Source of the DNA: CAVZRC01 sp052148775
Lineage (GTDB): Bacteria > Planctomycetota > Planctomycetia > Isosphaerales > Isosphaeraceae
Direction of reading: 5' to 3'
Length of the DNA: 15,425 nt
NCBI GenBank assembly: GCA_052148775.1
Contig: JBKQHM010000568.1
Coordinates: 1-15,425, forward strand
Shown here: piece by piece, positions 1 to 6,265 of the stretch
How the letters are laid out: the number at the start of each line of letters is the position of its first letter
Position numbering within the stretch: position 1 is the stretch's first letter
Translations under genes and position numbers: made by a program
The notes under the pieces: generated by a model
Told to the model about the DNA's origin: nothing
Databases searched by the model: none
The model's input: the letters and a program-made list of their open reading frames with translations, nothing else

Positions 1-22
1 GCCATTGACGATCCATTTGAAG

Positions 23-55
23 CCGTACTGGGGAAAACCCGCCGTACGGAATTTT
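23..55 (+). terminator. Possible intrinsic terminator near the left edge
   Basis: CCGTAC at 23-28 pairs perfectly with GTACGG at 44-49. Inside this, GGG (31-33) can pair with CCC (38-40) around AAAA. AATTTT follows at 50-55. The stem plus short T run fits a terminator for a plus-strand gene ending left of the window. The stem has an internal loop and the T run is short, so the call is tentative. Confidence 0.35.
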
Positions 56-280
56 AGAGGGGGAAGGGGAAACCCGAAGCTCGATCGAGCCCGCCGGGCG
101 CCCCTTCCCTACTCGGCTTTTGTTTCCTGGGCTACCCTGGGGACCCGGTGTCTGGGAAGCCGGTGTCAAACCTGGGCAGACCGAGGATCAGGCAGACCGA
201 GTGTCAAGTCTCGTTTTGACCAGACCCGGCCCTTCGATGGGACTTGGCACTTGAAGGGTAACCTGCGCTGGGCAACGCTC

Positions 281-298
281 CCTGGGCGAAAGCCCGGG
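281..298 (-). terminator. Hairpin downstream of the legB-like gene
   Basis: CCTGGGC (281-287) pairs with GCCCGGG (292-298) with one T-G wobble, closed by a GAAA loop on the plus strand. It begins 20 bases past the stop codon of the minus-strand dehydratase, the usual place for a transcript-end structure. No T run follows on the minus strand, so it may only protect the 3' end. Confidence 0.35.
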
Positions 299-317
299 CT
301 CGAAGATATTCACCGGT

Positions 318-1301
318 TCACGTCGCGTAGGCGTCAACCCGGAACCGGTCGAGGTTCTCGCGGACCCAGGCGATCGTCTCGTCGAGGCCGCGCTCGAGCG
401 TATATCGGGGCTCCCAGCCCCAGAGGCTTCTGGCCAGGCCGGTGCCGGCGAGGAGACGCTCGACTTCACTGGCGGCCGGGCGAATCCGTTGCTCGTCGGA
501 CTCGACCCGGATCGGACGACCAAGCCGGCCGGCGATCATCTCGACCAGCTCGCCAATCGAGATGTCCGAACCCCGGCCGATGTTGACCGCTTGGCCGAGC
601 GCCGCGTCGCAGCCCGCGATCGCCACGAAGCCCGCGACCGTATCCTTGACATAGGTCAGGTCGCGCCGAGGGTCCAGCCGGCCCAGCTTGATCGCCGGCC
701 GCGTCAGGGCCTGGCTGATGATCGTCGGGATGATCGCTCGGGCAGACTGCCTCGGGCCGAATGTGTTGAAGGGCCGCAGGATCGCGACGGGCAAGTCGAA
801 AGCGCGGTGGTAGCTTTCGCCCAGGGCGTCGGCGGCGATCTTGGTCGCCGCGTAGGGCGATTGGCCCTGGAGCGGATGTCCCTCGTCGATCGGGACGGTT
901 CGCGCCGTGCCGTAGACCTCGGATGTCGAGGTCAGGATCACGCGTTCCAGGGTCGAGCTGGCCCGGCAAGCGTCGAGCACATGGGCCGTGCCCAGGACGT
1001 TCGTTTGTACCACGTCGTAGGGATTGTGGTACGAGTAGGGAATTGCGATCAGGGCCCCGAGGTGGAATACCCACTCTTGACCGTCGACCGCACGTCGGAC
1101 GGCCGCCGGATCCTTCAAGTCGCCCCGCTCAATCTCGATCCCGGCCTGGACGTCGCCAGGTAGGTCCGCGAGATGTCCGCGGTCGTCGCGGCCGCTATAG
1201 CGCACGAACGCTCGGACGCGGTGCCCTCCTTGTACCAAGCGTTCCGCCAGATGGCTGCCGATGAACCCCCCTGCCCCCGTCACCAGGACCTTTTTGCCCA
1301 T
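318..1301 (-). CDS. legB: NAD-dependent sugar-nucleotide 4,6-dehydratase (LegB-like, extended SDR)
   Basis: This 327-residue protein belongs to the extended short-chain dehydrogenase/reductase (epimerase/dehydratase) family. Seen: a Rossmann motif GAGGFIG at residues 9-15 and a catalytic set Thr126-Ser127-Glu128, Tyr150 and Lys154. The Thr-to-Tyr spacing of 24 equals that of GDP-mannose 4,6-dehydratase (T132/Y156). Phrases such as ALIAIPYSYH and PFNTFGPRQSARAIIPTII match what I remember of the LegB type, which converts a UDP- or GDP-linked GlcNAc to the 4-keto-6-deoxy sugar in nonulosonic (legionaminic) acid synthesis. The start has AAGGAG (plus-strand 1311-1316) nine bases upstream. No other nonulosonate gene lies in the window, so the exact substrate is open; a dTDP- or CDP-sugar dehydratase is the alternative. 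The protein is cytoplasmic, of normal length and intact. Confidence 0.85.
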   Translation of the reverse strand: MGKKVLVTGAGGFIGSHLAERLVQGGHRVRAFVRYSGRDDRGHLADLPGDVQAGIEIERGDLKDPAAVRRAVDGQEWVFHLGALIAIPYSYHNPYDVVQTNVLGTAHVLDACRASSTLERVILTSTSEVYGTARTVPIDEGHPLQGQSPYAATKIAADALGESYHRAFDLPVAILRPFNTFGPRQSARAIIPTIISQALTRPAIKLGRLDPRRDLTYVKDTVAGFVAIAGCDAALGQAVNIGRGSDISIGELVEMIAGRLGRPIRVESDEQRIRPAASEVERLLAGTGLARSLWGWEPRYTLERGLDETIAWVRENLDRFRVDAYAT

Positions 1302-1665
1302 CGCGTCCGACTCCTTCCGCTCACACGATCCGTCTCGGCAACGTCACGGGTCACCAGTTGCCGGTGATCGGGTCCAGATCCCACGATCCTAAGCCTTTCC
1401 CGGAAACCTCGCCACGTCGAAAGATCGATCGTCGGGACAAAGTTCCTTGTGATCGCCAGGCATCAACGAAGGTGGGATACGGACCGCCCGGATTGCCGCG
1501 GTTTCTCGCGACCAAGCCTATCTCCTATCTTACCAAGGTCCCTGAGAGCTGGCCGCGAGACGCATACATGTCGCGGCCCACGCCCGGATCGATGCTTTGA
1601 GATCTTCGGAGTCGGGCCGGATTCCGGACGAAGAGTCCGACTGCATGGAGGTGTGCAGAAAGGAT
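1302..1665. other. Intergenic region upstream of the legB-like gene
   Basis: No gene is supported here. It contains the ribosome binding site for the dehydratase at 1311-1316 and, at the right end, two small hairpins lying beyond the stop of the minus-strand hypothetical. I could not identify a good -35/-10 pair for the dehydratase on the minus strand. Confidence 0.45.
1625..1658 (-). terminator. Tandem small hairpins after the minus-strand hypothetical
   Basis: CTGCA (1641-1645) pairs with TGCAG (1654-1658), and CGGAC (1625-1629) pairs with GTCCG (1635-1639). Both lie within 41 bases past the stop codon at 1666. The stems are only 5 base pairs each and no T run follows, so this is a weak transcript-end candidate. 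Confidence 0.25.
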
Positions 1666-2106
1666 TCAGTTATCCCGGATGGAGGCGATGATCATCGAGG
1701 GCTCACCGCCCAGGTCATCGGCGGGGAGGGGGTCGAACTCGAAGACCGCCCGACGATAGCCGAGGGAGACGGCCACTTTGAGGACGTCGCCATAGGTCGG
1801 GAACGTCTTCCCCGAGAGTTCCTTGAAGCGCTGCATGGCGTACATGAATTCCATCTCGTCATCGGTGTATTGCTTCTCGAAGGTAGTCGGGTCGATCCGT
1901 CGTCGTCGTTCCTTCTTCTGCCGGCGCGCGCCCCCGCCGTCGCCGCCAGCCGGCGGAGGAGGGGGCGAGGACGATGCGTTCGAGTCACGACGGTCGCGAC
2001 GGTCGCGACGCTCGTGGAATAAACTGTCCTCAGGATACGCGGAAAAATCGAATTGCGGAGACGGGGGTTTCGTCTGGTTATTGTCGTCGGTCATCGAAGT
2101 AGTCAT
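1666..2106 (-). CDS. Small conserved hypothetical protein (acidic/basic linker plus C-terminal domain)
   Basis: A 146-residue soluble protein with no signal peptide or membrane segment. The first half is low complexity: an acidic, Pro/Gln-rich N-terminus, then an Arg/Asp repeat (ERRDRRDRRD, about residues 32-41), a Pro run, a Gly stretch and a basic patch (RRQKKERRRR, about 61-70). The C-terminal part, from about residue 71, looks folded and conserved (DPTTFEKQYTDDEMEFMYAM, then a PTYGDVLKVAVSLGY helix pair), and could be a small helical DNA- or protein-binding domain. I recall similar small planctomycete proteins without a known function. The start has no strong Shine-Dalgarno; Met5 is an alternative. 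The basic patch suggests nucleic-acid contact, but that is inference. Confidence 0.7.
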   Translation of the reverse strand: MTTSMTDDNNQTKPPSPQFDFSAYPEDSLFHERRDRRDRRDSNASSSPPPPPAGGDGGGARRQKKERRRRIDPTTFEKQYTDDEMEFMYAMQRFKELSGKTFPTYGDVLKVAVSLGYRRAVFEFDPLPADDLGGEPSMIIASIRDN

Positions 2107-2684
2107 CCCGAGTTGGTTATCCGGAAAGGTGTCGAGATCCGGCCCGGATCTTTGGCGGGACGGTCGCCTGGATCAATCGGGTTAGCGATTCCCTTGGGCG
2201 AGATCGTGGCCCCCTCGGTCCAAGACGATGCCTTCGAGATCTAAGAGGTTGCCGGGCCGAGGAATTTCCGCGATCGGCTTGAAGAATCTCTAGGATACGC
2301 GACCCTTTCTGTCAATGATCCCGAGGGCTTGCAATCGGTCGAATCGCTCGGTCGGTGTTCGCTTTTGGCCGGTCGGCCAAGCGTGTGGCATAATGGATCA
2401 CGATGAGATGGACCCCATGGCGGTCGACCGAAGGTGGGGTTACTGCGCACCAGGGATCATGATTCATTGAGAGGGTAACCACCCGAATCCGTTGTCCAAG
2501 GTCACGAGCCGGCCACGCGGCTACGACCCGTTTCGTCGCGAGGTGATGTTCGGCCGGCCCTGGCAGCGAATCCGAGATGGGCTTGTGGTAGAGTGAGCCG
2601 TTCCGTAAGTTGATATGAGGGAACATCGAGCGCCCGAGCCGGTCCCTGGTGCCGGTCACTTCCTTCTCCTGGAGAGCATCAAAC
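2107..2684. other. Divergent intergenic region
   Basis: This 578-base gap lies between a minus-strand gene starting at 2106 and a plus-strand gene starting at 2685, so it should hold promoters for both. I see a sigma-70-like promoter for the plus strand at 2365-2394 overlapping a 16-base inverted repeat. No convincing promoter or protein is visible for the minus side. The resulting plus-strand leader would be about 285 bases, long enough for control by RNA structure, but I recognise no riboswitch. Confidence 0.4.
2365..2394 (+). promoter_or_regulatory. Putative promoter with overlapping inverted repeat (possible operator)
   Basis: TTGGCC at 2365-2370 (-35-like, 4 of 6) is followed after 18 bases by CATAAT at 2389-2394 (-10-like, 5 of 6). 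The -35 element is the left half of the inverted repeat TTGGCC-GGTC-GGCCAA (2365-2380), so a dimeric regulator bound there would cover it. It points toward the exported TPR/STN gene. It is motif-based only. Confidence 0.35.
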
Positions 2685-4394
2685 ATGTCCCTAATCGCGC
2701 GATTTTGGAGAGGTGCCGTGTTCCTGATACTGGGTAGCGCCCTGCTGTCCGGTGTTTCAGCCCGCGGTGCCGATGATCCGTCCCTCTCGAAACAACTGAC
2801 CGATCTCGGCCGCCAGGCGCTTTCACAGGGCGCCCAACCGACGGCTCGGACGTTCTTCCAGAAAGCCCTGCTGCTCGACCCGAATAACAAGGCCGCGGCA
2901 CGGGGACTCGAGCAGACCAAGCCCCCCAGCGATGCCGTCAAACGGGTCGCTATGCAGGATCCGGCCGCGACCCCGCCGGCTCAACCGGCCGCACCGGCGC
3001 CGGGATCGGCCGATCAACCGCTGGCGACGCCGACCGCCGATACCCAGGCGACCCTGGAGCAGACCCAGGCCGCCGAGCAACTCAACCGTCAGCAGTTGAC
3101 CAACGACGTCGAGCAACGCCTCCAGGCCGCTCGCGAGCTCATGAACGCCGGTCAGCCCGAGATGGCGCTCAACGTCCTGCGCATCACCCAGAGCGTCGTC
3201 CGATCCAACACGGGCGTCCCCGAGGCCGACCGCCAGAAGCTCGAACGGCGCATCCAGGCCCAGATGATCTCCACCGCTCAGGCCGAGGAACGGGTTGTCG
3301 CCGAGCGAGCCGAACGCATGCGACTCGAGGCCGCCGCCGAGCAACGCACTCGCGCCATCGACATCTTCCAGCGCAACAAAGAGACCATCGGCGCCATGAT
3401 GATCCAGTTCGATACGCTGGTCAGCGAAGGCGTTTACAATGTCCTGTTTAACGGCGGAACCGGCGACATCCGCGCCGCGACCGAGCCGTTCTTTGAGGCT
3501 CGATTGCTCGCACAGAAGGCCTATGCTCTCCAGCGGGGCGCCCCGCTGCCCTACAGCGACAACGACCCCGCTCCCGCCGCGGGCGAGGCCGTGGGCAACT
3601 CCATGAGATTCCTCGGCTCGGAATTGCAGTTCCGCAAGCTCAAGTTCTACCGGTACCTGCTGACCATGTCCGACGTTACCCGCGCCTCGGTCCCCTTCCC
3701 CGACAACCAGTACATCGAGTACCCCGAGGCTGACTGGTTCCGCTACATCTCCGAGAAACGAATCAAGCGATGGGGCAAAGCCGTCGACCTCTTCGATCGC
3801 GACCCCAAGACCAAGCAGATCCTCGAGAAGCTCGACGAGCCCGTCTCCATGTCCTTCGCCAATGAGACGCCGCTGGACGACGTCCTCAAGTACATCAAAC
3901 AGGCCACGACCACTCCCACGTTCTCCGGGATCCCCATCTATGTCGACCCGCTGGGCCTCCAAGAGGCCGAGCGGTCGCTCAACTCGACGGTGACCATGGA
4001 TCTCGAGGGGGTGCCGCTGAAGACGACCTTGAAGCTGATGCTCAAGCAACTGGGCCTGGCCTACACGGTCAAGGACGGGTTCCTGATGGTGACCTCCGAG
4101 GACTCGGAGGATCAGCAGACGGAGATCCGCGTGTATCCGGTGGCCGACCTGGCGATCATCCCGATCTCGCTGATGATGGGCGGCGGCGGTGGCGGCATGG
4201 GCGGCGGTATGGGCGGCGGCATGGGAGGCATGGGCGGCGGTATGGGCGGCGGTATGGGCGGCGGCATGGGCGGTATGGGCGGCGGCATGGGCGGTATGGG
4301 CGGCGGCATGGGCGGCGGCATGATGTCCGTCCCGCCAGTCGATCCTCAGGTCCCCGCCGGGGATGACGTCGACTTTCTGCAAAAAAAAAGTTAG
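2685..4394 (+). CDS. Exported TPR/coiled-coil protein with STN-like domain and Gly-Met tail
   Basis: 569 residues from ATG 2685, preferred over GTG 2649 because GGAG sits at 2671-2674 and a clean signal peptide begins at once. Order: signal peptide 1-26 (VSA end); TPR-like helices about 33-75 (the segment ending FFQKALLLDP); Pro/Ala linker about 90-125; long charged Ala/Glu/Gln/Arg coiled coil about 125-235; middle domain of unknown type; STN-like secretin/TonB short domain about 385-475 (ETPLDDVLKYIKQ, then two strands and PLKTTLKLMLKQLGLAYTV); then a Gly-Met tract. Such domains usually bind partners in the periplasm. I see no secretin pore domain, so it is not a complete secretin. The last codons are read through nine A residues, and the next gene's frame is open from that point (see findings). 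Function unknown; a structural or envelope role is inferred. Confidence 0.8.
   Translation: MSLIARFWRGAVFLILGSALLSGVSARGADDPSLSKQLTDLGRQALSQGAQPTARTFFQKALLLDPNNKAAARGLEQTKPPSDAVKRVAMQDPAATPPAQPAAPAPGSADQPLATPTADTQATLEQTQAAEQLNRQQLTNDVEQRLQAARELMNAGQPEMALNVLRITQSVVRSNTGVPEADRQKLERRIQAQMISTAQAEERVVAERAERMRLEAAAEQRTRAIDIFQRNKETIGAMMIQFDTLVSEGVYNVLFNGGTGDIRAATEPFFEARLLAQKAYALQRGAPLPYSDNDPAPAAGEAVGNSMRFLGSELQFRKLKFYRYLLTMSDVTRASVPFPDNQYIEYPEADWFRYISEKRIKRWGKAVDLFDRDPKTKQILEKLDEPVSMSFANETPLDDVLKYIKQATTTPTFSGIPIYVDPLGLQEAERSLNSTVTMDLEGVPLKTTLKLMLKQLGLAYTVKDGFLMVTSEDSEDQQTEIRVYPVADLAIIPISLMMGGGGGGMGGGMGGGMGGMGGGMGGGMGGGMGGMGGGMGGMGGGMGGGMMSVPPVDPQVPAGDDVDFLQKKS
4173..4325 (+). repeat. In-gene tandem repeat coding for a Gly-Met-rich tract
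   Basis: Units of ATGGGCGGCGG(C/T) and the 6-base-shorter ATGGGCGG(C/T) recur about a dozen times, coding for MGGG and MGG. All units keep the reading frame, so gain or loss by slippage changes tail length without breaking the gene. The opposite strand shows a long Pro-rich open frame as a by-product. Copy number should be variable between strains and is prone to assembly error. Confidence 0.85.
4381..4389 (+). other. A9 homopolymer at the junction of two open frames (possible slippage site)
   Basis: Nine consecutive A bases lie at codons CAA-AAA-AAA-AGT, one codon before the TAG at 4392-4394. Insertion of one A, or a -1 ribosomal shift, passes this stop and enters the frame used by the next gene at 4484, with no stop between. 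A or T runs of this length are classic sites of polymerase slippage. Whether it is programmed, a mutation or a sequencing error cannot be decided from one sequence. Confidence 0.5.
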
Positions 4395-4445
4395 CCCTCG
4401 ACGCGCTCGACGATAACCCAGTCCGCAAGTCTCCGACAAAGACCC

Positions 4446-4477
4446 AGGGCCAGTCCGGCACATCGCCGGCTGGCCCT
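4446..4477 (+). terminator. Strong hairpin between the STN-like and DUF2135-like genes
   Basis: AGGGCCAG (4446-4453) pairs perfectly with CTGGCCCT (4470-4477). After a bulged T, CCGGC (4455-4459) pairs with GCCGG (4465-4469) around a 5-base loop. It lies about 52 bases past the TAG of the STN-like gene. The tail after it (TCGTCATT) is a poor T run. The same architecture recurs at 10954-10985 with a good T run, so this looks like a weakened copy of a terminator. If it terminates, the next gene needs its own promoter, which I do not see. Confidence 0.5.
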
Positions 4478-4483
4478 TCGTCA

Positions 4484-5800
4484 TTGGGCAGGTCGCGGGA
4501 CGATGGGCCGATGATCCGGTCCGGATCATCGGGTGCGGGCCAGGAGATGTCGCCCCTGATTCGTCCTCGGGGCGGCCAGGGACAGACCTTGATCCCGATC
4601 GACTCGCGTGTCGGGAGTGCTGCCGCGAAATCGGGCTCGGGCGGACACACGGATCCCTACGCCTTCTGGATGGCTTACTATCGAACCAATGACGAGAAGA
4701 AGATCAAGCCCAACAAGGCTGGCGAGCATCCCTTACGCGAGACCGTCGCACTGTTGAATCTCAGTGGCAAGACCCGCGACGTGGACGCCGCCTTGCGGGC
4801 CTATCTGACCCTCCACTCGAAGGACGCTGAGCCCTGGATGTACGAGGCGCTGGCGATCGCCATCGAGATGAATCATGGGACGTCGGCCGACATCAAGACC
4901 GCGCTCAATTACGCGGCCGACCTGGCCCAGAAATCCCACAATCCGAATTTCCTGGTCAGCGTCGCCGACAAGATGTTCATGAAGGGTTTTTTCGACCGCA
5001 TCGGCCCGTTGCTGGATGAGGCCGCAGATAAGGTCCCTCACCGGTCGGAACCCCTGGTGATGTCGATCAACCTGGCACAGAAGACCAAGGACCCGCGCCG
5101 CATGGGAGAGGCCATCGATCGGTTGCTCTCACTCGGCTGGCCGGGCCAGGACGACTACTTCCGCACCGAGTCGCACAACCAAGCCGAGACACTCGCGAAG
5201 ACACTCCGCGAGGATGGGCGCGCCCAGGAGGCCGACGCCTTGCTGGCCAGGGTGACGAACTCCGAATCACGCGACCTCTACATCCGGCTGACCTGGGACG
5301 GCCAGGCCGATTTCGACCTGACCGTGGAGGAGCCGCTGGGCGCGACCGCGAGCTACCTGATCCCACGCACGGTCTTCGGCGGTTCCATGCTCAAGAACGG
5401 ATACGGCGCCCATCCCGAAGAAGTCTACGTCTGCCCCAGGGGATTCGATGGCGACTATACCATCAGGATCAGCAACATCTGGGTCGATCCCGCCAAGCCG
5501 GTCACTCGCCTGACCCTCGAGACGATCGCACACGAAGGGACGGCCAAGGAAAAGAAGACCGTTTACAACCTCGTCCCCGACAAGCTCAACAAGGCCTTCG
5601 TCGTGCATCTGTCCGAGGGCCGACGCAAGAAGGTCCTCCCCTTCATCGATCCAGCGATCACGATGATGGAGGCGCAGGCCCAGCTCCGGAAGAACACCAA
5701 GACCAAGAAGGGCGCACGGGCCTCATCCACCAATCAACCGGCCAAGGGCGACTTCCAATCGCAGCAATCGTCGAAGGATGCGGTCAAACCGAAGTTCTAG
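4484..5800 (+). CDS. Helical-repeat protein with C-terminal DUF2135/YfaP-like beta domain
   Basis: 438 residues if read from TTG 4484, but the start is unresolved: TTG 4484, ATG 4511 and ATG 4547 all lack a well-placed Shine-Dalgarno, and the frame is open upstream to the A9 run at 4381. There is no signal peptide. Residues 1-60 are Gly/Ser/Pro-rich linker. About 60-255 are TPR-like helical repeats (RETVALLNLSGKTRDVDAAL; GFFDRIGPLLDEAADKVPHR). About 262-375 form a beta domain with the DUF2135 pattern: LTWDG-ADFDLTVEEPLGA, FGGSMLKNGYG, then GFDGDYTIRISN. The C-terminus is basic and low complexity. DUF2135 proteins such as YfaP are found in the bacterial envelope, yet this chain alone has no export signal. 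That supports its being the second half of the upstream exported protein. Biochemical role unknown. Confidence 0.75.
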   Translation: MGRSRDDGPMIRSGSSGAGQEMSPLIRPRGGQGQTLIPIDSRVGSAAAKSGSGGHTDPYAFWMAYYRTNDEKKIKPNKAGEHPLRETVALLNLSGKTRDVDAALRAYLTLHSKDAEPWMYEALAIAIEMNHGTSADIKTALNYAADLAQKSHNPNFLVSVADKMFMKGFFDRIGPLLDEAADKVPHRSEPLVMSINLAQKTKDPRRMGEAIDRLLSLGWPGQDDYFRTESHNQAETLAKTLREDGRAQEADALLARVTNSESRDLYIRLTWDGQADFDLTVEEPLGATASYLIPRTVFGGSMLKNGYGAHPEEVYVCPRGFDGDYTIRISNIWVDPAKPVTRLTLETIAHEGTAKEKKTVYNLVPDKLNKAFVVHLSEGRRKKVLPFIDPAITMMEAQAQLRKNTKTKKGARASSTNQPAKGDFQSQQSSKDAVKPKF

Positions 5801-5827
5801 AGCGGTCGGCCTTTGAACGAAGTTCGC

Positions 5828-5877
5828 CGGACGGAGCCGGTGCCTCCCAGGACCCCCTTGGGAGGGGGCTTCGTCCG
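5828..5877 (+). terminator. Long imperfect hairpin after the DUF2135-like gene
   Basis: The outer arm CGGACG+GAGCC (5828-5838) pairs with GGCTT+CGTCCG (5867-5877) with one G-T wobble. An inner arm CCTCCCA (5843-5849) pairs with TGGGAGG (5859-5865). It starts 28 bases past the stop codon. There is no T run, so it may stabilise the 3' end or terminate with help from other factors. Confidence 0.45.
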
Positions 5878-5922
5878 TCGAGTGTCGACCGAGCAAACTC
5901 TCGGGAGGATCACCTGGTTCCA

Positions 5923-5952
5923 TTGCGGGAGCCGGGCATCAGTCGTTATATT
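5923..5952 (+). promoter_or_regulatory. Putative promoter for the sigma-54 activator gene
   Basis: TTGCGG at 5923-5928 (3 of 6 to the -35 consensus), an 18-base gap, then TATATT at 5947-5952 (5 of 6 to the -10). It would give a leader of about 300 bases before the ATG at 6266. It is a motif match only; the AT-rich patch stands out from its surroundings. Confidence 0.3.
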
Positions 5953-6265
5953 TTCGGAGACGTGGTTGCGCCGCGAAAGCCGAACGTGACCCGAGTCGAG
6001 AGGAAGCCGGATGCAGTAGGAGTGCACCGGACCGTCGGCAGGACCGACGGGACCAACCGCCCGGAAGCGGCCGATTGATCTTGAGCATCTCGGCCGGACC
6101 TCCCGAGGATCCGGCACGGTGATCCCGTTGAGTCACCCGTCGATCGGACGAGACTGAGCCGGAATGATCGGCCTGTTCGCGCCTTACGGCGATTCTGTCA
6201 TGGAGGATCTTCGACAGCCTGTTTTCCCCACGATTGAGGCTTTCTCACAAGGATGGTTACGCCGC

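Larger units (their letters stand above)
1..317. other. Intergenic region left of the legB-like gene
   Basis: I see no convincing gene here; open frames in this stretch are low-quality shadows. It holds a hairpin at 23-49, a GAAA-capped hairpin at 281-298 just beyond the stop of the minus-strand dehydratase, an 11-base direct repeat GGCAGACCGAG at 175-185 and 191-201, and a doubled CCGGTGTC at 145-152 and 160-167. It most likely separates the dehydratase from an unseen gene to the left. Confidence 0.5.
5801..6265. other. Intergenic region upstream of the sigma-54 activator
   Basis: No gene is supported in this stretch. It holds a long hairpin at 5828-5877, a promoter-like pair at 5923-5952, and a 7-base-pair perfect stem CCGTCGG/CCGACGG at 6032-6038 and 6044-6050 in what would be the activator's leader. 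The in-frame extension from 6164 to 6265 could be translated, but it does not match a receiver domain and is treated as leader. Confidence 0.45.

Noticed and set aside
5..586. 193-codon open frame at the left edge
   Set aside because: It overlaps the LegB-like gene on the opposite strand, is Arg/Gly-rich and has no domain or ribosome site.
2823..4529. 568-codon minus-strand open frame opposite the STN-like gene
   Set aside because: It is His/Ala-repeat and low complexity where it mirrors the Gly-Met tract, has no recognisable domain, and lies wholly opposite a gene with signal peptide and STN-like domain. It is a shadow caused by GC-rich codon bias.
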